From positions 1 to 64,000 of the forward strand of contig JAFYAS010000060.1 of the NCBI GenBank assembly GCA_017540605.1: 64,000 bases of DNA, written 5' to 3'. The notes beneath the pieces were generated by a model. It was not told the DNA's origin, did no database searches, and saw only the letters and a list, made by a program, of their open reading frames with translations. Both the position numbers and the translations under genes were made by a program. The stretch is from Lachnospiraceae bacterium (GTDB lineage Bacteria > Bacillota > Clostridia > Lachnospirales > Lachnospiraceae). Below, piece after piece: positions 23,939 through 35,490 of the stretch. The number at the start of each line of letters is the position of its first letter. The first letter of the stretch is position 1.

Positions 23939-25849
23939 ATGAAGATTCGTAAGGTAGAAGATCAGCCCATGAAGCTTCATACCAAGAACGGTCCGAAGCT
24001 TCGTATCAGGGCAAAGAATAAGACGAAATCCAGCAGGATGAAAGTTCATAAAGTAAAGAAGTCTCCGCTTTCAAGTTTAAAACAGAGGGCGGAGTCTTCT
24101 AATGCCTCTATACAGGTAAAGAGACAACAGCTTCATATCATGGGTAGGAAAGCTTTAAAAGAAGTTGACGGTGGCGAGGAGGTCGCTGACAGTATTGATG
24201 TGGCAACGACATTTGCCTATCCTTTTTCCTCGGCTGCGTCTAAAGGTGCAAAGCTGCTTCGCAAAAAAAAGAAGCAGTCAAAGGAAGAATCTAAAGCGAG
24301 AGACAAGAAGAAAAGGACATCATATGGTCGTATGGATTCAGAATCAATCAATGCAAGTGAGGTCGAGCGTCGTAAAGCTTCCATCAAGGCAAAGGAATCT
24401 AATCTAAAAAAGAAGGACAGTGGTAAGAAATCTGGTTCTGGTAAAGATTCTCCTTTAGGAAATGGTAAATTCAGAAGAGGCAGAATGATAGCGACCTTTA
24501 TCGCCAACATGAGAGCTAACGAGGAGGAGAAAATATCTCTTTCCACAGCGGCAAAGCAGACAGTAAAGAGGGAACTTGCTATACTGATAAAGAAGATTGT
24601 GGCCACTGTGCTTCCGGGATTACTTGGTCTTTTCTCTGTGATTGCCCTGTGTGGGATAGTAGTGGTAACGGTGCTTGCCGTCATATACAATTCTCCGTTT
24701 GCTATCTTCTTTCCATTGCCTGACAGTGGTACAGAGGATCCAAGAACGGTGCTTGTCGGTTATTATCAGGAGTTTAATGAAACGGTCTTTGATCTTGAAG
24801 AGTCAGGCGAGACAGTTGTATATCAAAACTCTGATGATGGGGTGGCTGTTTCAAACTTCAATGACACTTTGATGGTTTATATGCTCATATATGGTGATGG
24901 CAAACCAGGATATGTCATGAATGAGGAAGGCAAGAAGAATCTCAAAAAGATATTTGATGAGATGAACTATATTGATTCGGCAAGTAGTGCGGTTAAGATG
25001 GATGTCGGAGATTCACTTGGTAAAGTCTGGGTGACGGCATACTGTCCGTGTTCACTGTGTTGTGGACCATATGCTAACGGCATCACGGCATCAGGCAAGA
25101 AAGCAAAGGCTAAACATACTATAGCTGTGGATGCCTATAACCCTATCGTGCCAATGGGAACGAAAGTCGTGATAGAGGGCACAGTCTACACCGTAGAGGA
25201 TACAGGGAATCTTAATCATTATGGAAATGATTTTGATATTTTCTATGCGAAGCATTCTGATTGCGGTCAATGGGGAAGACGTCACGTGGAAGCTTATATT
25301 GCAAAAGGTAATACCAATAAGGTTATGGTCACTTCATCCAATACTACAGTACATAATCTGACTTATAAAGATTATATGGAGAAGAATACTTTGACACAAG
25401 ATCAGAAAGATGTGCTTGAGCAGTTGATGAGTGCTGATGCATCTACTTTTTATGGTTCCGGAGCGATAGGAGCGCAGGTCGCACAGATGGCTATGACAAA
25501 GGTTGGATGTGGATACAGTCAGGATAAGCGAATGCAGCAAGGTTGGTATGACTGTAGTTCTTTGGTTTATCGACTCTATAAGGAAGTTGGAATTAATCTT
25601 CCCTATGTGGCATCAACTCAGGGACAGTATTGTTATAAGAATGCGATGATAATCAATAAAAAAGATTTGAAGCCCGGAGATTTAATCTTTTATTCGTATG
25701 AAGATAACGGACAATTCCGAAATATATCCCATGTGGCAATTTATGTGGGTGATGGAAAGATGGTTCATGCGGCGAACTCAAAGAGAGGTGTGGTATTAGA
25801 TCCACTTAGAACGAGTAGCGTGGTTTTCTATGCGAGACCGTACAGGTAA
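23939..25849 (+). CDS. Conjugation wall hydrolase: 3D domain plus NlpC/P60
   Basis: The 636-residue protein opens a path through peptidoglycan for the mating channel. A basic N-terminal 200 residues are followed by one membrane segment (about 218-245). A 3D (double-psi beta-barrel) domain follows, with VTAYCPCSLCCG, TIAVDAYNPIVPMG and the Asp-rich VEDTGNLNHYGNDFDIF (about 362-460). Last is an NlpC/P60 endopeptidase with Cys538 in WYDCSSLVYRL and His in ISHVAIYVG. Tn916-type elements usually pair NlpC with a lysozyme-like domain, so the 3D domain here replaces that module. Confidence 0.88.
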   Translation: MKIRKVEDQPMKLHTKNGPKLRIRAKNKTKSSRMKVHKVKKSPLSSLKQRAESSNASIQVKRQQLHIMGRKALKEVDGGEEVADSIDVATTFAYPFSSAASKGAKLLRKKKKQSKEESKARDKKKRTSYGRMDSESINASEVERRKASIKAKESNLKKKDSGKKSGSGKDSPLGNGKFRRGRMIATFIANMRANEEEKISLSTAAKQTVKRELAILIKKIVATVLPGLLGLFSVIALCGIVVVTVLAVIYNSPFAIFFPLPDSGTEDPRTVLVGYYQEFNETVFDLEESGETVVYQNSDDGVAVSNFNDTLMVYMLIYGDGKPGYVMNEEGKKNLKKIFDEMNYIDSASSAVKMDVGDSLGKVWVTAYCPCSLCCGPYANGITASGKKAKAKHTIAVDAYNPIVPMGTKVVIEGTVYTVEDTGNLNHYGNDFDIFYAKHSDCGQWGRRHVEAYIAKGNTNKVMVTSSNTTVHNLTYKDYMEKNTLTQDQKDVLEQLMSADASTFYGSGAIGAQVAQMAMTKVGCGYSQDKRMQQGWYDCSSLVYRLYKEVGINLPYVASTQGQYCYKNAMIINKKDLKPGDLIFYSYEDNGQFRNISHVAIYVGDGKMVHAANSKRGVVLDPLRTSSVVFYARPYR

Positions 25850-25851
25850 AT

Positions 25852-25875
25852 AGCCGTAGGCGTAATCCTACGGCT
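25852..25875. terminator. Terminator between convergent hydrolase and Abi genes
   Basis: AGCCGTAGG and CCTACGGCT form a perfect 9-bp stem with a CGTAAT loop. It overlaps the Abi stop codon at 25868 and lies two bases after the hydrolase stop, so it can serve both strands, although T-tracts are short. Confidence 0.5.
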
Positions 25876-26809
25876 TATATCTCAATACTGTATTCCAGGT
25901 AACGGGAAATCCCATACTACTTAATAGTTTATCAGTATTATCTTTTGATGTCTTCTTCTGGTAGGAGAAGATGATTGATTTGAGTTGCTTATAAAAGCAC
26001 TTGAAATCTTCTTTTGGAAGGAGATAACGCAATGCTATAACAATTGCAAACAGGTCATTTTTGCCAACGGAATAATTGGAACCATTCTTTGGAACGCCCA
26101 GTTTTTTATGTAATGCAGTATCAGGAATATCAGTATGGCTGTGGTATAAAAACAGACGCTCGTTGTGGGCACAGACATTTCTGAAATCAGTTATGACTTT
26201 AAGGTGCTGTCTTAATTCACGCTCATTTACCGCTTCATAGCAATGGCTGATTTTTGACTGGATATCACTTTGCATATAGGAATACATTTTTGAGATTTGT
26301 CCTATTGTAAGTGTATTCACAACAGCCCATAAAGGTACATTTTGATATTTCCTGCGCTGATAAACGATATAGTCATGTGCCGAGCTGATGTTGGCATTAT
26401 ATGTAAGAATCTGTATCAGTTTGTTTATTCCATTGTAGTTACGTCTGGAATAGTTATAGTTATTTGGATCAAGGTAATCATTCTGGTTGGATGAATACTT
26501 ATCACAAAAGTGGTAGGAAATCTGGGAGCGAATTCTTTGTTCTATGTGGCAGATGTATTTGAATATGAGTAGGCGTAATTCCTCATCAAAGTCATACAGA
26601 TTGACTATATCTTCGAAAGTGGTGTCTGGTAGATATGTGCGTGTGGTGTAGTCATAAAAGATGGACTTGTAACCGTCGATAAGAGCGTAATAACGAATTT
26701 CTCTCAATTTTTCCTCAGCAAAAGAAAGATTGCCTATTATCAATCCCTTTTTTGAGGTAAGATTTTTAATTTGCTCCTGATAATTCAGGAAAGGTTTCAA
26801 CCCCGACAT
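25868..26809 (-). CDS. AbiF/AbiD-type abortive infection protein
   Basis: The 313-residue protein has the Abi_2 family pattern: LSFAEEKLREIRYYALIDGY near the start, the central HIEQRIRSQISYHF, and RNVCAHNERLF, whose R-x4-H arrangement is the HEPN ribonuclease-type motif. The family stops phage growth by killing or arresting the infected cell, and AbiF proteins have been proposed as relatives of the Cas13 ancestor. I start it at ATG 26809, after AAAGGAA; an upstream in-frame start at 26932 would translate through a structured RNA region. It has its own promoter and runs against the transfer operon. Confidence 0.85.
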   Translation of the reverse strand: MSGLKPFLNYQEQIKNLTSKKGLIIGNLSFAEEKLREIRYYALIDGYKSIFYDYTTRTYLPDTTFEDIVNLYDFDEELRLLIFKYICHIEQRIRSQISYHFCDKYSSNQNDYLDPNNYNYSRRNYNGINKLIQILTYNANISSAHDYIVYQRRKYQNVPLWAVVNTLTIGQISKMYSYMQSDIQSKISHCYEAVNERELRQHLKVITDFRNVCAHNERLFLYHSHTDIPDTALHKKLGVPKNGSNYSVGKNDLFAIVIALRYLLPKEDFKCFYKQLKSIIFSYQKKTSKDNTDKLLSSMGFPVTWNTVLRYKP

Positions 26810-26824
26810 ACGTAGTATTCCTTT

Positions 26825-26897
26825 CAAACAAAGAAGAGAGGACCCAAGGATCCTCCCTCCGGTCACAGTCCTCTCGAGTATCTGCAACCTATCACTG
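26825..26897 (-). ncRNA. Structured 5' RNA of the Abi gene
   Basis: Between the promoter and the Abi start lies a hairpin with stem GAGAGGAC/GTCCTCTC (26875-26868 with 26843-26836). Its 24-nt loop can fold further on GGATCC, and TTCTTTGTTTG follows. It resembles an attenuator and fits reports of AbiF genes accompanied by a noncoding RNA acting as antitoxin or regulator. Boundaries are estimated. Confidence 0.5.
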
Positions 26898-26903
26898 CCC
26901 TTT

Positions 26904-26932
26904 ATGATAGCACAGTATAAAGGGTTTGACAA
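26904..26932 (-). promoter_or_regulatory. Promoter of the Abi RNA and gene
   Basis: On the minus strand TTGTCA (26932-26927) and TATCAT (26909-26904) are separated by exactly 17 bp. Transcription would start near 26897, at the head of the structured RNA. Confidence 0.7.
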
Positions 26933-26983
26933 TAGTTATTATGGAGAAAATAATAAATTTTTATGCAAAGGAGAGTGATTGTT

Positions 26984-27502
26984 ATGGGTGTAACAGTAAC
27001 CGATTTGGTGGTTTACCATTACGAGAAGCAGCCATCTGACTTTAAAGTCGGTGAGCTGCTTCATAACTTTAATGGCAATGATTACCGTGTTATGGAGAAT
27101 TATGGGAGAGGTGATGTACTTCTAATGCAAATGAATACAGGGATGTTTGTAGTTGCCGAGGGTATTGCGACGTATAAGAGATATCCAAAGGATGAGAGTC
27201 CTACGGAAAAGAATATGCAGACAGGTATTGAGTGGGATAGTGGCGTATATCTTGGTAATGACATAACCTCAATCAATTTTAAAAAGCTTCGTGAGGAGTA
27301 TGGTGCTCCGCCTGAACCAAATGAACAAGGTGAGTATGAGATTGAGATTAATGAGACACTTTCGCATACAGAATGCGTTAAGGCAGATTCATATTATGAG
27401 GCTTTAGATGATGTAAAGGATAGATATGACAGGAGTGAGATAGTGCTTGATGCGGAATCATTTGTAGATGTGGATTTTGCACCAAAGGGCAGAAGTAGAT
27501 AA
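26984..27502 (+). CDS. DpnD/PcfM-like C-terminal domain protein
   Basis: The 172-residue protein ends with YEIEINETLSHTECVKADSY and SEIVLDAESFVDVDF, the pattern of the DpnD/PcfM small proteins found in conjugative elements. The N-terminal 100 residues are a separate region of unknown function. ATG 26984 is preferred over 26963 because AAAGGAGAG lies nine bases before it. It precedes the giant helicase gene. Function is unknown. Confidence 0.65.
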   Translation: MGVTVTDLVVYHYEKQPSDFKVGELLHNFNGNDYRVMENYGRGDVLLMQMNTGMFVVAEGIATYKRYPKDESPTEKNMQTGIEWDSGVYLGNDITSINFKKLREEYGAPPEPNEQGEYEIEINETLSHTECVKADSYYEALDDVKDRYDRSEIVLDAESFVDVDFAPKGRSR

Positions 27503-27539
27503 AGGCTGTTCAAATAAATTATAGAAGGGAGATTTTCAG

Positions 27540-30500
27540 ATGAGTGTTGATTATAAGTGCAGGCAGATCTATAACGATGTAATCCATGAAGTTACAAAAT
27601 CAGAAGAAATATGGAAGAGTGTTCTGAATCTGTGCGGTAAGATATACCGATATGAATTTGATAATGTGCTTATGGTATATGCACAGCGTCCACATTCGAC
27701 AGCGGTTGCTGATTATGATACATGGAAAAAGGTTGACCGTTATGTGAAGCGTGGAAGCAAGGGAATTGCCGTATATCCATCAAGAGCGTTAGATAAGCAT
27801 TGTCGTTATGTTTTTGATATTTCGGATACCGGAGGAAGAACGGTAAAGTTGACTTGGGATTTTGATAATGGAAATCTCGAAGATTATGCAAGGCTTCTTT
27901 CGAGCCGGGGTGATATAAGTCTTTCCGGAAATGAAAGCAAAGGAGAGCTTGAAAAGATAATTTGGGACTTTACAAAGGCAGAGATTCGTGCTATATTAAA
28001 AGAAAAACACGCAATGCGTGTTGAAGCATTGACGAATACTCTAGGCAATCAGATTATCAGTGGTATGAAGGATGTAGAAAGCGACGGTATGCAGCTTATA
28101 GAAAACAGTATCTTCTATACCGTTGCGGGACGATGTGGATTTGATCTTTCAGAATCAGAGAACAGTCTTCATACTATAAAACAGATTACCAAAGAGGATA
28201 TAATTTATGAGCTTGGCAGTCTTGTCAGCGATGTGTCTTGTGATGTTTTAAGGAATATCAGCAGGGATATCAGAACAGTCGAGAGAGAAAGGAGAATGTC
28301 TTATGAGCGTAGCACTACAGTACAAAGAGGGACCGGATGGAATGTTGTATCCGAACATAACAATGGAACAGGAGAATCTGTCGAATCTAGGGAAGTACGG
28401 TCTGATGGCGATGGATTATCTGAGGGAGAATCATTATCAGAGGTACAAGTCACTGGTTCGATTCGGGAGGCTGACGGAGGTACTGTCTCCGCTGAACGAG
28501 GAAGCGTGCGAGATGGAAGACAGATTGATGGAGCAGTATCTGAAGGATCATCCGGCAAAGAACCCAGCAGACACAATGGAGATGTGGAGAATCAGAGAGC
28601 AGGGCTTAAGGAAGATAGAGGAGATAATAGTCCACGACCTGATCAACAAGTACCATTAAACGAAGAGGTTGTGGAGGTTGACAGGAATCCGTTTGAGGTA
28701 GTTGCCACAAATCAGGGTGAATTTCATCAGATGTCCTTTATGGATATGATGAAATCACCGAATAATGATTTAGACAGAGAACTGAAAGAATTAGAAAACT
28801 TTGGAGAAGAAAGAGGAGCTGATGCGGCTTCTCTTTTTTCACATATGGAATCTGTTCTTTCAGAACAGGAAAAAGAAGACATAAAGTCAGGCAAATACAC
28901 CTATCTTAATCCGAAGAAGGAGCCTGTGCCGGAGGAGTACATCAAAACAGTGGTGCTTCGAGGTACAGGCTTTGTTGATGGAAAAAAGCGTGTTTATAAG
29001 ATTATGCAATCTGAGTTTGTAAAGTCCGAACGTGTAAAAAAGATCAAAGCAGAATATGGTACCGGAGGAGCAGGTTGGCCTCTGGAAGGATATGGGCTAC
29101 ATGGCTATGATACCTTTCAGGCAAAGGGCATTCGCTTTCAGTGGCGTGATGAAGAGGGCGAGAAAGAAGGATATGTAAACTGGAATACAGTAGAGGAAGT
29201 GATTTCTGCGCTTGTCCTGACAGGAGAATATTACACACCGAAGCCTGAATTTGTAGATACAGAATCACCAAAAGACCTGCCGGAGAGAGAGGATATTATT
29301 GATGCAGATTATGTGGAGGTGGACGATTCTGAGGAGGAATTGGATGAATTTGCAATCCCTGATGAAGTAGAGGATATGGGTATTCCTGATAACAAGCGTG
29401 CTTCTGGCGAACAAGATGGGGATAATTGGTATGGCATGACACCTGAGGAACTTGCGAGGGAAGACGAACTTGTAACTTTTGCCGAGTATGGCAAGGAGTT
29501 TATGGATGAAGATACTTATAATGCGAAGCTTGGGGAGATGCTTGAGCAGAGGGATGAGGAGCAGAAAATTCGTGTTGCAGAATCCGTCAATTTTCATATG
29601 TCTCCCTTCACCACGCAATCCGCAGGAGTGATGACAAGGTACGATTGGAACATCAAGGCACTTCGCACATTAAAACTGATTCAGAGTGAGAACCGTGCAG
29701 CTACATCTGAAGAGCAGGAGATTTTGTCGAAGTATGTCGGCTGGGGTGGGCTTTCACAGGCATTTGATGCGAATAATGAGAATTGGAATAAAGAATACAG
29801 TGAGCTTAAGGAACTACTCACACCGGAGGAGTATGAGGCGGCTAGGGCAACAGTAAACAATGCATTTTATACACCATCTATCGTGGCAAGTGCGATTGGA
29901 AATGCCCTTGTTCAGTTTGGTTTTAAGGATGGTAATATTCTTGAACCATCATTAGGAGTTGGTAATTTCTTTGGCTGTCTGCCGGATTCATTGTCACAGG
30001 CAAAGCTTTTTGGTGTAGAGATTGATCCGGTATCTGCTGAGATTGCAAGACTTCTTTATCCATCGGCAAAGATTGAAATCAAGGGTTTTGAGGAGACGAC
30101 ATATCCCGATAACTTTTTTGATGCGGTCATCGGAAATGTGCCGTTTGGAGATTATAAAGTCTATGATCCGAAGTATAACAAGCTGAATTTAAAAATTCAC
30201 GATTATTTTCTTGCAAAGAGCATCGATCAGGTAAGACCGGGAGGTGTCGTGGCAGTTATAACTACCAAAGGGACGCTTGATAAGAAGAATAATTCCATCC
30301 GTAAATATCTTGTGGAGAGGGCGGAGCTTCTTGGTGCAATCAGACTTCCAACTTCCACTTTCTCCGGCAATGCAGGTACAGAGGTGACAAGTGATATCCT
30401 GTTCTTTCAGAAACGTGAGAGAAAGGTGACGATTGAGTCTGAGTGGGTACATCTTGGTTTTACGGAGGATGGTATCCCGGTAAATAGTTATTTTGCTGAA

Positions 30501-33500
30501 CATCCTGAAATGATGCTCGGTACGATGAAGTATGACAAGGGGAGATTTGGCGAGAATAGCAATTATACGGTATGTGTAAATGATAATAATGATTTTAATC
30601 TGTATGAGGCACTTAATAATGCTATAGCTAACATTCATGCAGACTATAAGGATTTCGAGCTTATATCTGAAAATGATGAAAGCCTGACATCGGAGATTTC
30701 TGCTGATCCTGACGTGAAGAATTTTACTTTTACTGAATATGACGGAAAGCTATATTTCAGGAGAGATAGCAGAATGTATGAATGGGAGGCAAAAGACAAG
30801 ACAGAGAAGCGTATTCGCGGTCTTATGAAAATCCGTGAGCTTACAAGGAAGGTGATAGATATTCAAATCCAGGGAGCAGATGAGCAGGAACTTATCAAAG
30901 CACAGAAGGAATTATCTGATACTTATGATGGTTTTGTAAAGAAACACGGATATATCACGGGTAGAGGAAATTCGATGGCATTTCGTATGGATGCAGATTA
31001 TCCGCTTCTCTGCTCATTGGAGATTGTGGATGAGGACGGGAATGTGGAGAAGGCGGAGATGTTTACAAAGCAGACGATTAAGGCGAAACAGGAGATAAAG
31101 CATGTGGAGACAGCGGTGGAGGCACTGAACCTGTCAATAAATGAGTTCAACAATGTGAATCTGCCCTTTATGCTTTCGGTCTATGAGCCGGATATCAGTG
31201 ATTATATTGAGGAAATCAGGAGCAAGCAGGCTGACATAGGAAGGGCAGAGGCAGCAAATGCTGTAGCAGAGCCTGCCACATTTACGGTGGGAGGAACGGA
31301 GTTTGATGAGGGTATGGTCGCAGAGGTTGACGACATAAGGCTTTCTGATGACCTGAGATTTCAGCTTATGCGTGAAAAGTTAATTGAAGAGCTTAAAGGT
31401 GTGATATTCTGTAATCCCGAAAGCTATAACGAGAATGACCGTAACCGTGGCTGGGAGACTGCAGATGAGTATTTGTCCGGAAATGTCAGAGATAAACTTC
31501 TGATAGCAGAATCAAATGCTAAGCTGAATCCTGAAATTTTTGGCACAAATGTTGAAGCTCTTAAAGAAGTACAGCCTCCTGACCTTGATGCGTCGGAGAT
31601 AGATGTGCGTATAGGTACAACTTGGATTGAGCCTGAGGATTATCAAGCATTCATCTATGAACTTTTGAACACGCCGTACTGGGCGAGGGATGATGGGAGT
31701 TCATATAGGAGTAATGGAATCAAAGTGAATCTGAACCGATTTTCAATGGAGTGGTTTATTGAGAATAAGTCAAGGGACAGTCATTCTGTGGCAGTTACAA
31801 AGACATACGGTACAAGCAGGATTGATGCTTATTCCATCTTTGAATCTACCCTTAATATGCGTGTTGTGACTGTTAGAGACCGTATTGAGGACGGTGGTGG
31901 GAAATACCATTACGAGGTCAATAAAGAAGCAACAATGCTTGCAAGGGAGAAGCAGAACCAGATAAAGGAAGAATTTCGTAATTGGATATGGAAAGATCCT
32001 GACCGTAGGAAGAAGTATGTGGATTATTATAATCAGACATTCAATAATATCCGTCTCCGTGAGTATGACGGAAGCCATTTGGAGTTTCCGGGCATGAATC
32101 CTGATATTCACCTTGAAGAGCATCAGGTAAATGCGATTGCCCGTGTGCTTATGGGTGGAAATACGCTACTTGCCCATTGTGTGGGTGCCGGCAAGTCTTT
32201 TGAAATGATGGCTGCATGTATGGAACAAAAGAGGCTCGGGCTTGCAAATAAAACGGTTATGGTCGTGCCAAAGTCCTTAATCGGTCAGACGGCAAGTGAG
32301 TTCCTCCGTCTTTATCCGTCAGCGAATATCCTCGTGGCAACAGAGAATGATTTTTCAAAGAAACGCAGGCAGCAGTTTATCGCCCGTATAGCAACAGGAG
32401 ATTATGACTGTATTATTATGTCTCACTCGCAATTTGAGAAGATTCCAATCTCGAAGGAACGACAGCAGATGCTTATGGAGAGGCAGATTGATGAACTGAA
32501 TATTGCCATAGCAGATATAAAAGCAGAGAATGGCGAAAACTGGTCAGTCAAGCAGATGGAAGCACAGAAGAAGAGACTTGAGGAGCAAATGAAAGAGCTT
32601 ATTGAAACGGTGGAGCGTGATGATGTCATTACATTTGAGGAGCTTGGCATAGATTCAATCATGGTAGATGAAGCACATTTTTTCAAGAATCTTTCCATAT
32701 TTTCTAAGATGACGAATGTGGCGGGCATCACGGGTACAGGCAGCAAGAGGGCGATGGATATGTTCTTAAAATGCCAGTATATCAATGAGATTAATAATGG
32801 CAGGGGGATTGTATTTGCTACCGGAACACCCGTCTCGAATACAATGTGTGAAATGTATGTCATGCAGAGTTTTCTTCAGAAGGATACCCTTGAACAGCTT
32901 GGAATCTATCATTTCGACAGTTGGGCGGCAAACTTTGGTGAAGTTACTACATCATTGGAATTATCTGTTGAGGGCAATGGATTTCGTTTTAGAAACCGAT
33001 TTAACAAATTTGTGAATCTGCCTGAGCTTATGAATCTTTTTAAGGAAGTGGCAGATATCCGTACCCGTGATACACTTGATTTAAAAGTGCCAAAGCTTCG
33101 TGATGGAAACTATAAGATAATCTCATCGGAACCGGACTGGTACACAAAAGAAGTCATGGAGGAATTTGTGGCGAGGGCAGAACGTATTCATGGAGGAGGA
33201 GTAGATCCAAGAGAGGATAATTTTCTTAAAATCACTAATGATGCGAGACTTCTCGGTACGGATGCAAGGCTTCTTGAAGCATCAGCACCGGAGAACCCCG
33301 GAGGTAAGCTTAATCAGGTGGTAGACAATGTATATGAAGAGTATAAAAGAGCTGAGAGCCTTGGAATTATGGGCACTCAGCTTATTTTTTCGGATATTGG
33401 AACGCCAAAGTCTGCTTGGAAAGAGGAAATGCTTGACTCTGATTATTACAGGTCAGGGCATGAGTTTGATGTTTACAACTATATCAAGACGGAACTTGTG

Positions 33501-34805
33501 AAAAGAGGAATACCCGCTGAAGAGATTGCTTTTGTACATGACGCAAAGACAGATGCGGCAAGGGAGAATATTTTCAAGGAAATGCGTATGGGCGTAAAGA
33601 AAATCATGATAGGTTCGACAGATAAGTGTGGTACTGGAGTAAATGTACAGACACACCTTGTTGCTATGCATCATGTAGATTGCCCTTGGAAACCATCAAG
33701 CATTGAACAGCGTGAAGGCAGGGGATTAAGGCAGGGAAATGAGAACAGTGAAGTGGCTGTTTATCGTTATGTCACGAAAGGAACATTTGATGCGTACTCA
33801 TGGAGCGTTGTCGAGAACAAGCAGCGTTTTATATCCCAGATTATGACTTCCAAGTCTATAGGCAGGAGTTGTGAAGATATTGACGAGGTGACATTTCAGT
33901 ATGCAGAGATTAAGGCGGTGGCAACAGGAAATCCCTTGATTAAGGAAAAGATGGAAATCGACAACGATGTTCAAAGACTTAAACTTTTGAAAGCATCATA
34001 TAATTCCCAGCATTATCAGCATCAGGACAATTTCATGGTTAAATATCCGAAGCTAATTAGTGCGGCAGAGGAGAAACTCGCTCATGTAAGGAATGATGTG
34101 GCTTTTCGTGATGAGATTCTTAAAAAGGAGCCTGAATTTGCTATAGAAGTATATGGTCCGGTAATCATCAGTGAGAAGAAGTTGAAGGAAGAAAAAGCTT
34201 CTGGACAGACATCATTTGCAGAGGAAAGCAAAGAAGAAAGTATCACCAGAACTAACAATGGCGCAATATACAAAGAGCGTGTTGACGGTGGTACGGCACT
34301 TCTTGCTGCGGTATCAAGGGCGAAGACAGGTATCAGGACTGAGATTGGCAGGTATAAAGGATTTACATTATCTGTGGAGAAGAACTTTATGGGAATCAAT
34401 TATCTGTATCTTACAGGTAAAACAGATTATAGCATTGAGCTTTCTACATCTCCTGTAGGTATGATGGTTCGTCTTGAGAATGAGTTTAATAAGATTGATG
34501 AAAAGATTGTTTTCCTTGAGCAGAAACTTGATACCTACCATAGAGATATGGAACGGGCAAAGGCTGATTTTGAGAAGCCTTTTGAACATGAGAAGGAACT
34601 TCAGCAGAAGCTAAAAAGGCAGTTTGAGATTAATGCGGAGCTTGACCTTGATAAAGCAGAAGGAGCTAAGGAGGAGAATTTCGATGCGAATAGGGCAGAT
34701 ATCGGAGAGAAATACGATGTTTATGATGAAGATGTTGACAGGAAAGAGTCGGAGGAGACCTACGATATCGCTACTGCGGATAAAGAAAATGACTGTATCA
34801 GATGA
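27540..34805 (+). CDS. Giant ArdC-like / N6-methylase / SNF2 helicase
   Basis: The 2421-residue protein is the type carried by many Firmicutes conjugative elements. The N-terminus (about 10-110) resembles ArdC/LtrC antirestriction domains ([20 protein letters not shown]). An N6-adenine methylase-like domain has motif [13 protein letters not shown] near 800 and IGNVPFGDY near 864. The SNF2-type helicase has Walker [12 protein letters not shown] near 1544, VDEAHFF near 1708 and [12 protein letters not shown] near 2055. Residues 254-373 are low-complexity because another gene is encoded there in a second frame. It probably protects or processes incoming element DNA; its activity is inferred from domains. 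Confidence 0.88.
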   Translation: MSVDYKCRQIYNDVIHEVTKSEEIWKSVLNLCGKIYRYEFDNVLMVYAQRPHSTAVADYDTWKKVDRYVKRGSKGIAVYPSRALDKHCRYVFDISDTGGRTVKLTWDFDNGNLEDYARLLSSRGDISLSGNESKGELEKIIWDFTKAEIRAILKEKHAMRVEALTNTLGNQIISGMKDVESDGMQLIENSIFYTVAGRCGFDLSESENSLHTIKQITKEDIIYELGSLVSDVSCDVLRNISRDIRTVERERRMSYERSTTVQRGTGWNVVSEHNNGTGESVESREVRSDGDGLSEGESLSEVQVTGSIREADGGTVSAERGSVRDGRQIDGAVSEGSSGKEPSRHNGDVENQRAGLKEDRGDNSPRPDQQVPLNEEVVEVDRNPFEVVATNQGEFHQMSFMDMMKSPNNDLDRELKELENFGEERGADAASLFSHMESVLSEQEKEDIKSGKYTYLNPKKEPVPEEYIKTVVLRGTGFVDGKKRVYKIMQSEFVKSERVKKIKAEYGTGGAGWPLEGYGLHGYDTFQAKGIRFQWRDEEGEKEGYVNWNTVEEVISALVLTGEYYTPKPEFVDTESPKDLPEREDIIDADYVEVDDSEEELDEFAIPDEVEDMGIPDNKRASGEQDGDNWYGMTPEELAREDELVTFAEYGKEFMDEDTYNAKLGEMLEQRDEEQKIRVAESVNFHMSPFTTQSAGVMTRYDWNIKALRTLKLIQSENRAATSEEQEILSKYVGWGGLSQAFDANNENWNKEYSELKELLTPEEYEAARATVNNAFYTPSIVASAIGNALVQFGFKDGNILEPSLGVGNFFGCLPDSLSQAKLFGVEIDPVSAEIARLLYPSAKIEIKGFEETTYPDNFFDAVIGNVPFGDYKVYDPKYNKLNLKIHDYFLAKSIDQVRPGGVVAVITTKGTLDKKNNSIRKYLVERAELLGAIRLPTSTFSGNAGTEVTSDILFFQKRERKVTIESEWVHLGFTEDGIPVNSYFAEHPEMMLGTMKYDKGRFGENSNYTVCVNDNNDFNLYEALNNAIANIHADYKDFELISENDESLTSEISADPDVKNFTFTEYDGKLYFRRDSRMYEWEAKDKTEKRIRGLMKIRELTRKVIDIQIQGADEQELIKAQKELSDTYDGFVKKHGYITGRGNSMAFRMDADYPLLCSLEIVDEDGNVEKAEMFTKQTIKAKQEIKHVETAVEALNLSINEFNNVNLPFMLSVYEPDISDYIEEIRSKQADIGRAEAANAVAEPATFTVGGTEFDEGMVAEVDDIRLSDDLRFQLMREKLIEELKGVIFCNPESYNENDRNRGWETADEYLSGNVRDKLLIAESNAKLNPEIFGTNVEALKEVQPPDLDASEIDVRIGTTWIEPEDYQAFIYELLNTPYWARDDGSSYRSNGIKVNLNRFSMEWFIENKSRDSHSVAVTKTYGTSRIDAYSIFESTLNMRVVTVRDRIEDGGGKYHYEVNKEATMLAREKQNQIKEEFRNWIWKDPDRRKKYVDYYNQTFNNIRLREYDGSHLEFPGMNPDIHLEEHQVNAIARVLMGGNTLLAHCVGAGKSFEMMAACMEQKRLGLANKTVMVVPKSLIGQTASEFLRLYPSANILVATENDFSKKRRQQFIARIATGDYDCIIMSHSQFEKIPISKERQQMLMERQIDELNIAIADIKAENGENWSVKQMEAQKKRLEEQMKELIETVERDDVITFEELGIDSIMVDEAHFFKNLSIFSKMTNVAGITGTGSKRAMDMFLKCQYINEINNGRGIVFATGTPVSNTMCEMYVMQSFLQKDTLEQLGIYHFDSWAANFGEVTTSLELSVEGNGFRFRNRFNKFVNLPELMNLFKEVADIRTRDTLDLKVPKLRDGNYKIISSEPDWYTKEVMEEFVARAERIHGGGVDPREDNFLKITNDARLLGTDARLLEASAPENPGGKLNQVVDNVYEEYKRAESLGIMGTQLIFSDIGTPKSAWKEEMLDSDYYRSGHEFDVYNYIKTELVKRGIPAEEIAFVHDAKTDAARENIFKEMRMGVKKIMIGSTDKCGTGVNVQTHLVAMHHVDCPWKPSSIEQREGRGLRQGNENSEVAVYRYVTKGTFDAYSWSVVENKQRFISQIMTSKSIGRSCEDIDEVTFQYAEIKAVATGNPLIKEKMEIDNDVQRLKLLKASYNSQHYQHQDNFMVKYPKLISAAEEKLAHVRNDVAFRDEILKKEPEFAIEVYGPVIISEKKLKEEKASGQTSFAEESKEESITRTNNGAIYKERVDGGTALLAAVSRAKTGIRTEIGRYKGFTLSVEKNFMGINYLYLTGKTDYSIELSTSPVGMMVRLENEFNKIDEKIVFLEQKLDTYHRDMERAKADFEKPFEHEKELQQKLKRQFEINAELDLDKAEGAKEENFDANRADIGEKYDVYDEDVDRKESEETYDIATADKENDCIR
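28303..28659 (+). CDS. TnpV-like protein overprinted inside the helicase gene
   Basis: This 118-residue frame lies entirely within the helicase gene in another forward frame. It has its own AAAGGAG nine bases before the ATG. Its sequence ([46 protein letters not shown]) fits the TnpV family of small transposon proteins. The helicase product over the same bases is low-complexity (Gly, Ser, Glu and Arg rich), as expected when the other frame is under selection. TnpV function is unknown. Confidence 0.7.
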   Translation: MSVALQYKEGPDGMLYPNITMEQENLSNLGKYGLMAMDYLRENHYQRYKSLVRFGRLTEVLSPLNEEACEMEDRLMEQYLKDHPAKNPADTMEMWRIREQGLRKIEEIIVHDLINKYH

Positions 34806-34820
34806 TGGAATGGAGGAAGT

Positions 34821-35429
34821 ATGAGCAAGCGAGATTTTATCATTATAGTGTTGATTGGGATTGTACTTGTTGCAGTCCCTTTTGTATTCAGGGCATTAGA
34901 CCATGCGAGGTCTGATGAATATATCAGAGGATTTGAGGTGAATGGAGATGAAACAGATGAAGGGCAGGAGAATCAGGGCAAAGCCACCAACGGTAAAAAG
35001 AAAGCTGCCAAGGATATACCCGAAGGAGCAATCGGTATCATCGAGATCAAAAGTCTTGATATCAAATATCCCATATTTGAGGGCGCAGGAAGTACACAAT
35101 TAAATATGGGCATTGGCCATATGGAAAATACCGCACCTTTGTGTGAAAAGGGCAATGCGGTATTAGCAGGACATAATGGAAGCAGGCGAGGAATGTTCTT
35201 TACAAGACTGAATGAGGTTAAGGACGGTGCAAAGGTCAAGATAACAAATCAGGAAAAGGTAACTCATACCTACGAGGTATATGAGACCGGTGTATATGGA
35301 CCGTATGATGAGACTGTCTATCAGCAGTCAGATGAAGAATGCCTTACTTTGTTTACCTGTGCATATTCGGGGACGAGGAGATTTGTGGTCAGGTGCAGGC
35401 TTGTTACCCCTGTATCTGATGATACTTGA
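34821..35429 (+). CDS. Sortase, class D-like
   Basis: The 202-residue protein has one N-terminal membrane segment (residues 6-24) and a sortase fold. The catalytic His is in VLAGHNGSRRGMFFTRL, the Cys in LTLFTCAYSGTRRFVVRC, and the Arg follows it. Sortases cleave LPXTG signals and join the protein to the wall. The adhesin at 4484 with LPQTG is the obvious substrate. GGAGGAAGT precedes the ATG. Class assignment from motifs is tentative. Confidence 0.88.
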   Translation: MSKRDFIIIVLIGIVLVAVPFVFRALDHARSDEYIRGFEVNGDETDEGQENQGKATNGKKKAAKDIPEGAIGIIEIKSLDIKYPIFEGAGSTQLNMGIGHMENTAPLCEKGNAVLAGHNGSRRGMFFTRLNEVKDGAKVKITNQEKVTHTYEVYETGVYGPYDETVYQQSDEECLTLFTCAYSGTRRFVVRCRLVTPVSDDT

Positions 35430-35490
35430 GAACCGGACAGTAACCATTTAATGTAGTATAGCGTGGATGCACGCAGAAAGTGAGGACGTT

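Noticed and set aside
26810-26932. Longer N-terminus for the Abi protein
   Set aside because: The extra 41 codons overlap the promoter and a structured RNA, and the family normally begins near the ATG at 26809.
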